A stretch of DNA of 8,957 nt, from the NCBI GenBank assembly GCA_028817755.1, contig JAPPPA010000149.1, positions 1 to 8,957 on the forward strand, in the 5' to 3' direction. Each line of letters starts with the position of its first letter. Positions within the stretch are counted from its first letter, which is position 1. This document shows positions 1 to 6,969 of this stretch, piece by piece. This DNA is from Gammaproteobacteria bacterium (lineage in GTDB: Bacteria > Pseudomonadota > Gammaproteobacteria > JAPPPA01). The notes beneath the pieces are model-generated. The model was not told where the DNA came from. It worked only from the letters and a program-made list of their open reading frames with translations, and ran no database searches. The position numbers were made by a program, and so were the translations under genes.

Positions 1-978
1 ATGGCGTTTATCATTTTTGCGGCATGCGCGGCGATTGCCATTTCGGCGGCTCGCGCCCCGTGGCATCCAGAACCTTTAGATAGCTTTGTTGGCTTATTCG
101 TCTTGTTCATGGTGGTTGGCAGCATGTGGCTGACATCACTATTAGTGCTGGTGCCGCGTTGGGAAGATCGCGGCATCCTTAGCTCCTACATGATTTCTTG
201 GAGCACGCTAGTAGCCATCACCGTCCTTATCATTACCATCGGTCACGCTGCGCTAAGCCCAGAGCTAGCAAGTAACTACATACCCGTAGTACCGACACTG
301 ATCATGGCTGCAGCGCTCGGCGCACTCGCATTACGTTATTTCTATATCCACGCCAATTGGCAGCTGAACCAAGCGCGGGGCCAAATAGCACGCAGCCAAG
401 CGCTGGCCGCACGTATTCGTCCACACTTTTTGTTTAACACCTTAAACACTATTGCCGAGTTAACGCGCGCCGACCCCGATGCAGCCGAACACGCCGTAGA
501 AGATTTGGCTCGCCTGTACCGCATGAGCCTTGCAGACGTACAGCACAAGGTAAATTTGGCCGACGAGCTAAACACGGCGAAAAGCTATTTATACATTGAG
601 CAATACCGCCTTGGCGCGCGCATGGAGCAGGTGTGGGATACCGACCGCCTGCCACAAGATGCTCAGCTTCCCATTCTTACACTCCAACCTTTAGTCGAAA
701 ACGCGGTTTATCACGGCATTGAACCATGCCCAGATGGCGGCAAACTGATGATAGAGGGCTGGGTGGAAGGCGACTTAATCTTTATTATGGTCACCAACCC
801 TATACCGGAAATTGAACGTAGCAACCGGCAAAAGGGCAACAACATGGCGATTGAAAATATTCGCCAAAGATTACAAATGGCTTTCGGCAGGCGCGCTAAT
901 ATGACCACCGAAAAGCTGAATAACGAATATCAAGTAACATTGCGGTTCCCCCATGTTACGGGAGAAACTCAGGGATAA
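1..978 (+). CDS. algZ: AlgZ/FimS-type LytS-family sensor histidine kinase, probably 5'-truncated by the window edge
   Basis: Inner-membrane sensor kinase expected to signal to AlgR, encoded 3 nt downstream. The 325 visible residues contain four hydrophobic segments (about 1-18, 26-51, 64-85 and 93-117), then a cytoplasmic His-kinase domain with the motif RPHFLFNTLN around His142 and an N-box LVENAVYHG around Asn234. The place where LytS kinases usually carry a glycine-rich GxGL box reads KGNNMAIENIRQRL (278-291), a degenerate form; FimS/AlgZ of Pseudomonas is likewise described as lacking several canonical kinase motifs. The first visible residue is Met, but it opens directly into a membrane helix, and as I recall the Pseudomonas protein it is about 30 residues longer, so the true start probably lies upstream of base 1. 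The ligand is unknown. The family call is firm; the symbol rests on motif plus synteny with algR-hemC. Confidence 0.85.
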   Translation: MAFIIFAACAAIAISAARAPWHPEPLDSFVGLFVLFMVVGSMWLTSLLVLVPRWEDRGILSSYMISWSTLVAITVLIITIGHAALSPELASNYIPVVPTLIMAAALGALALRYFYIHANWQLNQARGQIARSQALAARIRPHFLFNTLNTIAELTRADPDAAEHAVEDLARLYRMSLADVQHKVNLADELNTAKSYLYIEQYRLGARMEQVWDTDRLPQDAQLPILTLQPLVENAVYHGIEPCPDGGKLMIEGWVEGDLIFIMVTNPIPEIERSNRQKGNNMAIENIRQRLQMAFGRRANMTTEKLNNEYQVTLRFPHVTGETQG

Positions 979-981
979 CTT

Positions 982-1716
982 ATGCGTATTTTGGTAGTTG
1001 ACGACGAGCCTTTAGCCCGCGCTCGCATCTTGCGCTTAGTAGACACCATGGCTGATGCCGAAGTGGTTGCAGAAGCAGCAAACGGTCGCGAAGCCATCGA
1101 ACAAGTCGAGCACTTTGAGCCCGACGTAGTGCTGATGGACATCCGCATGCCCGGCATCGATGGCCTAGAAGCAACACGCCACCTAAACAGCCTTGAGAAA
1201 CCACCCGCGGTTATCTTCGTTACCGCTTACGGCGACTACGCTTTAGAAGCCTTCGACGCACATGCACTCGGCTACCTACTGAAGCCAGTACAGCGCGAAA
1301 AGCTCGAAGAAGCACTCGGCCGCGCACGCCAAGTATCGCAAGCGCAGCTGTCTGCGCTAAACAGCGAAACCAATTTTGGCGCCGCACGCACACACATTTC
1401 TGCCAAGCATCGCGGCGGCATGATGTTGGTGCCGGTACGTGAAATTCTTTATTTCCAAGCCGACCAAAAATACGTCACCGTTAAACATACTGACGGCGAA
1501 GTACTGATCGAAGATTCTTTGAAAAGCCTCGAAGACGAATTTGGCGACATGTTCATTCGTGTTCACCGCAAAACCCTTGTCGCGCGCCGCCATATCTCTG
1601 GCCTAGCACGCGGCAACACTGGCCAATTCCACGTGGTACTGAAAAACCACGAAGACCAGCCAGAAATTAGCCGCCGCCACGTAACCGACGTTAAACAAGC
1701 TATTACCACGCTCTAA
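982..1716 (+). CDS. algR: AlgR-type response regulator, receiver plus LytTR DNA-binding domain
   Basis: Cytoplasmic response regulator of 244 residues. The receiver domain (about 1-115) has the acidic pair Asp7-Asp8, the phosphoacceptor Asp53 in VVLMDIRMPG, Thr81 and Lys101 in the LLKPV motif, so it appears phosphorylation-competent. A linker leads to a LytTR domain (about 140-244) with the typical FIRVHRKTLV stretch (191-200), which binds promoter DNA. The start is supported by AGGGA at 971-975, six bases before the ATG and overlapping the end of the kinase gene. In Pseudomonas aeruginosa AlgR controls alginate, type IV pilus/twitching and other surface-associated genes; here only the regulator identity is supported, not the regulon. 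The stop lies 9 nt before hemC, so heme genes are likely co-transcribed with it. Length and order match Pseudomonas closely. Confidence 0.93.
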   Translation: MRILVVDDEPLARARILRLVDTMADAEVVAEAANGREAIEQVEHFEPDVVLMDIRMPGIDGLEATRHLNSLEKPPAVIFVTAYGDYALEAFDAHALGYLLKPVQREKLEEALGRARQVSQAQLSALNSETNFGAARTHISAKHRGGMMLVPVREILYFQADQKYVTVKHTDGEVLIEDSLKSLEDEFGDMFIRVHRKTLVARRHISGLARGNTGQFHVVLKNHEDQPEISRRHVTDVKQAITTL

Positions 1717-1725
1717 CAGCGCCCT

Positions 1726-2652
1726 ATGCAAAAAGATTTATTGCGCATTGCTACGCGCAAAAGCCCGCTTGCCTTATGGCAGGCCGAACACGTTCGCGAC
1801 CAACTTGAAGCCCTACACCCAGGACTAGAAGTTGAGCTATTACCTATGACCACCAGCGGCGATGAGCTGCTGAGCCAACCGCTGTCGCAAGTAGGCGGTA
1901 AAGGTCTTTTCTTAAAAGAGCTCGAACGCGCCATGCTCAATGGCGATGCCGATATGGCCGTGCACTCAATGAAAGACGTGCCACCGGTATTACCCAACGG
2001 GCTCGGCTTGGTCGCCATTCTGGAGCGTCACACACCCGAAGATGCTTTCGTGTCCAACGACTACGACAATATTGACGCCTTACCGCAAGGCGCCACTGTG
2101 GGCACCGCGAGCTTACGCCGCACCACTCAGTTAAAGGCGCTGCGCCCAGACTTAAACATCACCTTATTGCGCGGCAATCTGCAAACCCGACTACGCAAGC
2201 TAGACGACGGTGAATACGCCGCCATTATTCTTGCCTACGCTGGTTTGGAGCGCATGGGCTTGGCTGATCGAATTCGCCAACGCCTCACAGCTGACATCAT
2301 GGTGCCTGCCGTGGGCCAAGGAGCGCTGGGTTTAGAGGCTCGCCTAGATGACCCACTCGTGGCCTCGCTGGTACAACCGCTAGTTTGCGATGACACCACC
2401 GCCTGCGTCACCGCGGAGCGCACCCTTAGCGAACGCCTTGGCGGCAGTTGCTCAGTGCCTATTGGCGCTTACGCTACAAAATCTGGCGACACTCTGACAT
2501 TAAGTGGGCTCGTCGGAAAAACTGACGGCTCACAAGTCCTCACTGCCGAGCTCAGCGGCCCCGCCAGCGATGCCAAAAACCTTGGCGAGCAAGTCGCTAA
2601 TGCGCTCATCGCGCAAGGCGCACAAAATATCTTGGACGAACTTAAGGTTTAG
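1726..2652 (+). CDS. hemC: Porphobilinogen deaminase (hydroxymethylbilane synthase)
   Basis: Cytosolic enzyme that condenses four porphobilinogen molecules into hydroxymethylbilane, the third common step of tetrapyrrole synthesis after 5-aminolevulinate. At 308 residues it has the normal family length. Visible signatures are the N-terminal RIATRKSPLALWQA (7-20), GGKGLFLKELE (57-67), AVHSMKDVP with catalytic Asp84, TASLRR, LRGNLQTRLRKL, and LGGSCSVPIG with Cys242, the residue that carries the dipyrromethane cofactor. Asp84 and Cys242 fall at the same numbers as in the E. coli enzyme, which supports both the start codon and an intact gene. No strong Shine-Dalgarno sequence precedes the ATG, which lies only 9 nt after the algR stop; translation may rely on readthrough of ribosomes from algR. 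hemD follows after 2 nt. Confidence 0.97.
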   Translation: MQKDLLRIATRKSPLALWQAEHVRDQLEALHPGLEVELLPMTTSGDELLSQPLSQVGGKGLFLKELERAMLNGDADMAVHSMKDVPPVLPNGLGLVAILERHTPEDAFVSNDYDNIDALPQGATVGTASLRRTTQLKALRPDLNITLLRGNLQTRLRKLDDGEYAAIILAYAGLERMGLADRIRQRLTADIMVPAVGQGALGLEARLDDPLVASLVQPLVCDDTTACVTAERTLSERLGGSCSVPIGAYATKSGDTLTLSGLVGKTDGSQVLTAELSGPASDAKNLGEQVANALIAQGAQNILDELKV

Positions 2653-2654
2653 TC

Positions 2655-3392
2655 ATGAATGCGGACAGCCGCCCAGCGGTTTTTGTTTCTTCGCCAAACA
2701 CACTGGCGCAGAAACTATTGTCCGCACTTGAACAACACGGTTTCCATGGCCTGCATTACCCAGCCTTTGAAATCGAATGGCTTGCGGCCTCGACGCCACC
2801 TACCACGCCAAGCTTAATTATCGTCACCAGCCCCAACGCGGTAGCTGGCGCAAAACAAGCATCACTATCGTTGCCGCCTAGCGCCCAATTCATCGCCACC
2901 GGCAAAGGCACGGCTAAATCGCTGGAGACGCTGGGCATTTCCAGCGCTACCTACCCAGACCAAGCGGGCAGCGAGGGGCTACTTAAGCTGCCCGAGTTAC
3001 AACAATACCAAGGACAGCCCACATGGCTGTTAACAGGCGAAGGCGGGCGCGGCCTATTGGAAGTTGAGCTGCCAAAGCTTGGCATCCATTTTGATCGCAT
3101 TGCCACCTATGCACGTCGCGCCAACAACAACACTCAACTGCTTCGTAACTGCATACAGACAACACCGCCTGCAATAAGCCTCGCAACCAGTGTTGAAGCG
3201 CTGGACAATTTAGCCCGCATATCCGATGCTGCTACCTCAACAAGATTGGGCAACAGCCACTGGATTGTGAGCAGCAACCGCATTGCACAGCGTTTGCAGC
3301 AACACTGGTCTAAGGCCCAATTTACCCAGAGCAAGGGGCCAGATGGGGACGCACTGCTGGCCGCCTGTATCGCTTGGAAAGAAGAGCAATAA
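2655..3392 (+). CDS. hemD: Uroporphyrinogen-III synthase
   Basis: Cytosolic enzyme that closes hydroxymethylbilane with inversion of ring D to give uroporphyrinogen III. The family diverges strongly in sequence, so the call rests on its scattered signatures: LIIVTSPNAV (54-63), FIATGKGTAKSLETLG (79-94), LLTGEGGRGLL followed by a YAR motif (125-154), LATSVEALDNL (176-186) and WIVSSNRIAQRL (203-214), in the expected order. At 245 residues it has normal length. The position directly after hemC (2-nt gap, AAGG at 2644-2647 as a possible ribosome site inside the end of hemC) and before hemX is the usual gammaproteobacterial arrangement and greatly strengthens the assignment. No frameshift or missing block was seen. 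Confidence 0.93.
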   Translation: MNADSRPAVFVSSPNTLAQKLLSALEQHGFHGLHYPAFEIEWLAASTPPTTPSLIIVTSPNAVAGAKQASLSLPPSAQFIATGKGTAKSLETLGISSATYPDQAGSEGLLKLPELQQYQGQPTWLLTGEGGRGLLEVELPKLGIHFDRIATYARRANNNTQLLRNCIQTTPPAISLATSVEALDNLARISDAATSTRLGNSHWIVSSNRIAQRLQQHWSKAQFTQSKGPDGDALLAACIAWKEEQ

Positions 3393-3395
3393 GGC

Positions 3396-4574
3396 ATGGC
3401 GCAAGATAACGACAAACCAAACAACGGCGAAACGCTAGAAGGCGAATGGCGCGAAACCGCCAACGCAGATAGCTCAGACGACAACAATCCAGACGTCGAC
3501 ATCACATTGCCCCAAATCGACAAAACACCTAAACGTCGTGGCTTTGCTGCCATCGTCGGCATACTCCTATTGCTGCTGGTTCTAGCAGCACTGGGCGGCG
3601 CCGGCTACTTCGGCTGGCAAGCGTCAAAAGACGTGCTCGACGGCCAAGCACAAACGCGCAGCGATCAAGCACAACTCATCTTGCAAATTCAGACGCTTGA
3701 AGCCTCTTTGAAAGAACTGCAAGAACAGCAATACCAAAGCCGCAAAAGCAGCGCAGAAAGCACACAGCAACTTGCAACTGACATCAGCCAAGTCGGCGAT
3801 GTGCAACGTGAGCAAGCCGACTCGATTACCGCGCTACAAAACCCCATGGCGGCATGGGTTGCTCGCTGTGGCAATCAACAAACCGGCTGGCAACTCGCCG
3901 AAGCGGAGTGGCTCATCTGGCTAGCCAATATGCGCCTACAACTACAAGAGCAATACGCTGGTGCTACTTCCGCACTCGAGCAAGCAGACCAGTTACTACA
4001 GCAGGTTAATCACCCACGGTTACGCCGCGTGCGCGCGCAACTTGCTGAAGAAATGTTGGCGCTAAAAACCACCGAACGCCCCGACATCGACAACATCGCG
4101 CTAAGCCTATTGGCAATGTCTAATCAGGCCAACGAGCTACCGCTGCCGGCACGCCCGAAACCAACCGGCGAAATTCAAGAAGCCGATGCCAGCCAAGCCA
4201 AACCCGAAGGCTGGCAAGGCGCGCTAGCAGGCTTGTGGCAAGAAATTCGCGGTTTGGTCGTGATTCGACGTCAAGAAAAGAACCTACGCCCTTGGCTTTC
4301 AGAACGCGAAGAACAGCTTATCTATCAAGGCCTGCAAGTACGGCTCGACGCGGCGCGCTTAGCCGCACTACGCGGTAAAGGCACGCTATTTCAACAAAGC
4401 GTGCGCTCAGCACAAACTTGGCTGCTGACTTGGTTTGACACCCACACCGCCGCAGTAGAAGCCGCCGACAGCGAGCTTTCTGCGTTAGCTAAGCAACACT
4501 TAGATCACAATCCGCCCGACATTTCTAAGTCACTCACCATGTTGCGCCAACTACGTCAGCAAGGGCTGAGATAA
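3396..4574 (+). CDS. hemX: HemX family inner-membrane protein of the heme locus
   Basis: A 392-residue single-pass membrane protein. Residues 1-48 are hydrophilic and acidic; KRRG (47-50) precedes one membrane helix (about 50-73), giving a likely cytoplasmic N-terminus. A Gln/Ala-rich coiled-coil region follows (about 84-148), then the conserved HemX block with WQLAEAEWLIWLANMRLQL (165-183) and HPRLRRVRAQLAEEM (206-220), and a helical C-terminal half that ends in the typical SLTMLRQL pattern. Homologues are often annotated as uroporphyrinogen-III C-methyltransferase, but no SAM-dependent methyltransferase motif is visible here, so I do not assert that activity. Role is inferred to be scaffolding or membrane tethering of tetrapyrrole enzymes, from its fixed place between hemD and hemY. 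It starts 3 nt after hemD; its TAA overlaps the hemY ATG (TAATG). Confidence 0.92.
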   Translation: MAQDNDKPNNGETLEGEWRETANADSSDDNNPDVDITLPQIDKTPKRRGFAAIVGILLLLLVLAALGGAGYFGWQASKDVLDGQAQTRSDQAQLILQIQTLEASLKELQEQQYQSRKSSAESTQQLATDISQVGDVQREQADSITALQNPMAAWVARCGNQQTGWQLAEAEWLIWLANMRLQLQEQYAGATSALEQADQLLQQVNHPRLRRVRAQLAEEMLALKTTERPDIDNIALSLLAMSNQANELPLPARPKPTGEIQEADASQAKPEGWQGALAGLWQEIRGLVVIRRQEKNLRPWLSEREEQLIYQGLQVRLDAARLAALRGKGTLFQQSVRSAQTWLLTWFDTHTAAVEAADSELSALAKQHLDHNPPDISKSLTMLRQLRQQGLR

Positions 4575-6007
4575 TGCGCGCCGTTATTGTCTTATTGGTC
4601 ATGCTCGCCCTTACGGTGGGCCTGATGCTGCAAATCCGCGAGGACAGTGGCTATGTATTATTAAGCTACGGCCAGTATTCTTTAGAGACGTCACTGGTTG
4701 TGTTGGTCGTGGCTTTAGCCGCACTCTTTATTGGCCTCTACTTTTTGCTTCGCGCGGCTATCGGCACTTTCCGTATTCCACAAACCGCGCGCGAATTTAA
4801 CCGTCGCCGCTTACGCGCTCGCGCCTCTGAAGAGCTGCAGCAAGGGCTCTTGCAGTTGTCTGAAGGCAACTGGGCTCAGGCACAAAAAAGCCTAGGTCGT
4901 CATGCCGGCGACAGCCGTATGGCCATCGTGCACTACCTGAGCGCTGCACGCGCCGCACAACTAGCACACGACACCGAAGGGCGTGACGCCTGGCTTGGCA
5001 AAGCCTACGAAACCAATCCACAAGCCGAAGTTGCCATTGGTCTCGCCAAAGCCGAACTACAGCTGCAAGAAAAACAGTATGTGCATGCACTCGCTACGCT
5101 AAGACGTTTGCGTGAAAAAACACCTAAACATCCTTATGTCTTGCGGCTACTAGCACAAACGCATATTCAGCTGAATGAGTGGCAAGAACTGGAACAGCTG
5201 CTCGCCGAATTAGAAAACAGCAAAGCCTTCGACAAAGAAGGCATGCAAGCCATACGCCAACAACTATGGCTGCAACGTCTAGAACAAATCACGGCGATTG
5301 CATTAGAAGGGCGTAAAGAAATTGCGGGCGAACATATCTCCGCGTTATGGAAAAAAACCACTCGTACCGAACGTGAAGACGCCGACCGCCTGGTGCATTT
5401 TGCTAAGGCGCATCACGCCAGCGGCCAAGATGCCGCAGCCGCTAGCCTTATCGAGCCTATTCTGAAAAAACGCTGGCATGAACAAGCCGTGGCGCTATAC
5501 GGCTGGTTAGATCTGAATCAAAAACGCGCCCTCAAAACCATTGAGCAATGGTTAAAACATTATGGCGACCAACCGGTGCTATTGCTGACCGCAGCCCAAG
5601 TTTGTATTCGCTATCAGTTATGGGGCCGCGCTCGCAGCTGGCTAACTCACCTCACCACCACGCAGCCATCCGAGGCCGCATGGCGCGAGCTCGCCGCACT
5701 CGAAGAAACACAAGGTAATAACGCTGCCGCCGCCAACGCATGGCGAGCCGCTGCTTCAATGGGTGGCAACACTGTAACGCCACTATTACCGCAAGCACCG
5801 AACCTATCTGCGTTGGAATCTGAAGAAAATACCGATTTCGCCCAGCCTGATATCGCTGGTCCAGAGTGCATTCCTTCTTCTCCTTACGATGCAGAAGAAA
5901 CACCTAGCTCAACCGAAGAAGACAGTGACAATAACGCTGAAGACGATCAGCTAGAACTGCCAGTCACGCCTGCTGCTGCGTATTCAAACGAATCAAAAAA
6001 CAGCTGA
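4574..6007 (+). CDS. hemY: HemY family inner-membrane TPR protein with long acidic C-terminal tail
   Basis: A 477-residue protein with two N-terminal membrane helices (about 1-19 and 39-60), the conserved HemY_N block ending in FNRRRLRARASEELQQGLLQL (75-95), and TPR-like helical repeats through about residue 395. This is the gammaproteobacterial HemY, unrelated to the Bacillus protoporphyrinogen oxidase of the same name; it is thought to act at the membrane in heme synthesis, mechanism unsettled. AAGGG at 4561-4565 lies 8 nt before the ATG, which overlaps the hemX stop, so translation is probably coupled. Odd feature: residues about 403-477 form a low-complexity tail rich in Glu, Asp, Ser and Pro, with no Lys or Arg from 392 to 474. 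As I recall, family members end nearer 400-415 residues. The last 61 bp overlap the convergent reductase gene. Confidence 0.92.
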   Translation: MRAVIVLLVMLALTVGLMLQIREDSGYVLLSYGQYSLETSLVVLVVALAALFIGLYFLLRAAIGTFRIPQTAREFNRRRLRARASEELQQGLLQLSEGNWAQAQKSLGRHAGDSRMAIVHYLSAARAAQLAHDTEGRDAWLGKAYETNPQAEVAIGLAKAELQLQEKQYVHALATLRRLREKTPKHPYVLRLLAQTHIQLNEWQELEQLLAELENSKAFDKEGMQAIRQQLWLQRLEQITAIALEGRKEIAGEHISALWKKTTRTEREDADRLVHFAKAHHASGQDAAAASLIEPILKKRWHEQAVALYGWLDLNQKRALKTIEQWLKHYGDQPVLLLTAAQVCIRYQLWGRARSWLTHLTTTQPSEAAWRELAALEETQGNNAAAANAWRAAASMGGNTVTPLLPQAPNLSALESEENTDFAQPDIAGPECIPSSPYDAEETPSSTEEDSDNNAEDDQLELPVTPAAAYSNESKNS

Positions 6008-6969
6008 TCTGACGGCAAGCCTGCCGCAGCAAAATCCGCTTTAGCCGCCTCAATCATCGGCGGTGGACCCGCCATATACACATCAAAGCCACTTAAATCT
6101 GGGTACGCCGCCAATACGGCCTCATGCACCCAGCCTTGGCCGCCTTGCCAGTCAGCATCAGGTTCAGACAATACCGGCGAAAACTGAAAACCATCATGTT
6201 GGGCTGCCCAAACTTCGGCTTCCTTACTGTAAAGATCACGCTCCGCACGCACGCCCCAGAATAGATGCAGCGGTTGTGGATATTCGGCGTCAAAGGCCTG
6301 CATTAACATCGCGCGTAAAGGCGCGTAACCGGTACCGCCTGCTACCAAAATAGCTGGGCGATTATGCTCACTACGCAACCAGAAGTGACCATGCGGCCCC
6401 TCTAAACGCATCACGGATTTCTCACGCAAGCTTTCTAACTGGCCACTAAAGTGGCCCTCCGGCACCTCGCGAATATGCAGTTGCAACACATTATCTTGCT
6501 CAGGCGGATTCGCCAACGAAAAACTGCGACGCTTACCGCCGGGCAACAGCAAATCAATATATTGGCCCGCACGAAACTGCAGCCGCTGATTCGGCGGCAA
6601 CTGCAAATCCAACTGCATCACATCATGCGCCAAGCGCTTTTTCTGCATTAAACGCGCCGGTAGCACACGTGGCTGTACGGCCTCTTCGCCACCCAGTTCA
6701 CGCACCTGAATCGTCATATCCATCTTACTGTGCGCTTGGCAAAGCAATGCCACACCCGCCGCGGCTTGGTCGGTATTCAAGGCGCCCGGAAAACCATTGG
6801 GATAATCCACCGCACCGCACAACACGCGGCCTTCACAAGCGCCGCAGGAGCCGCCCCGGCAAGAATAAGGCAACATCACGCCTTGTCTTAACGCGGCATC
6901 CAGTATGCTTTCGTTTTCTTCAACCTGAATTTCATGCCCGGAAGGGGCGAGCTTAACGGTGACAGACAT
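5947..6969 (-). CDS. [2Fe-2S] ferredoxin-FAD-NAD(P)H reductase (CDP-6-deoxy-delta-3,4-glucoseen reductase-like)
   Basis: A 340-residue soluble electron-transfer flavoprotein. A plant-type [2Fe-2S] domain comes first with Cys37, Cys42, Cys45 (C-x4-C-x2-C) and Cys77. A ferredoxin-reductase FAD domain follows, with RSFS (148-151), and then an NAD(P)H domain with GGTGYAP (211-217), AGPPPM (300-305) and the terminal FDSFEY (325-330). This layout is shared with E3/AscD-type reductases and with oxygenase reductases; no oxygenase or deoxysugar genes are nearby, so a sugar role is unlikely. In E. coli the flavin reductase gene fre sits next to ubiD, and this type of reductase is found near ubiD in related bacteria, so supply of reduced flavin for prenyl-FMN synthesis is an inference. 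Start chosen at 6969 because MSVTVKL fits the family N-terminus; an in-frame ATG at 7002 would add 11 residues. It overlaps genes at both ends. Confidence 0.88.
   Translation of the reverse strand: MSVTVKLAPSGHEIQVEENESILDAALRQGVMLPYSCRGGSCGACEGRVLCGAVDYPNGFPGALNTDQAAAGVALLCQAHSKMDMTIQVRELGGEEAVQPRVLPARLMQKKRLAHDVMQLDLQLPPNQRLQFRAGQYIDLLLPGGKRRSFSLANPPEQDNVLQLHIREVPEGHFSGQLESLREKSVMRLEGPHGHFWLRSEHNRPAILVAGGTGYAPLRAMLMQAFDAEYPQPLHLFWGVRAERDLYSKEAEVWAAQHDGFQFSPVLSEPDADWQGGQGWVHEAVLAAYPDLSGFDVYMAGPPPMIEAAKADFAAAGLPSDQLFFDSFEYAAAGVTGSSS

Noticed and set aside
3134..3562. 142-codon open frame on the minus strand opposite the end of hemD and the start of hemX
   Set aside because: It is antisense to two well-supported genes, has no recognisable domain, and its composition (many Ser, Cys, Leu) is that of a shadow frame.
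3396..4574. HemX as a uroporphyrinogen-III C-methyltransferase (siroheme/cobalamin enzyme)
   Set aside because: The database name is common for this family, but the protein is a membrane-anchored coiled-coil protein and shows no SAM-binding motif.
6003..6030. Inverted repeat just after the hemY stop (CGGCA-AGCC-TGCCG, with outer GCTG/CAGC) as a factor-independent terminator
   Set aside because: The core stem is only 5 bp and no T-run follows it on the plus strand. On the minus strand a T6 run exists but is 12 nt away from the core and lies within the reductase coding region, before its stop.
6883..6909. TTGTCT (6883-6888) and TATGCT (6904-6909) as a promoter for the SDR gene
   Set aside because: Each matches its consensus in only four of six bases and the spacing is 15 bp, too short to support a claim.
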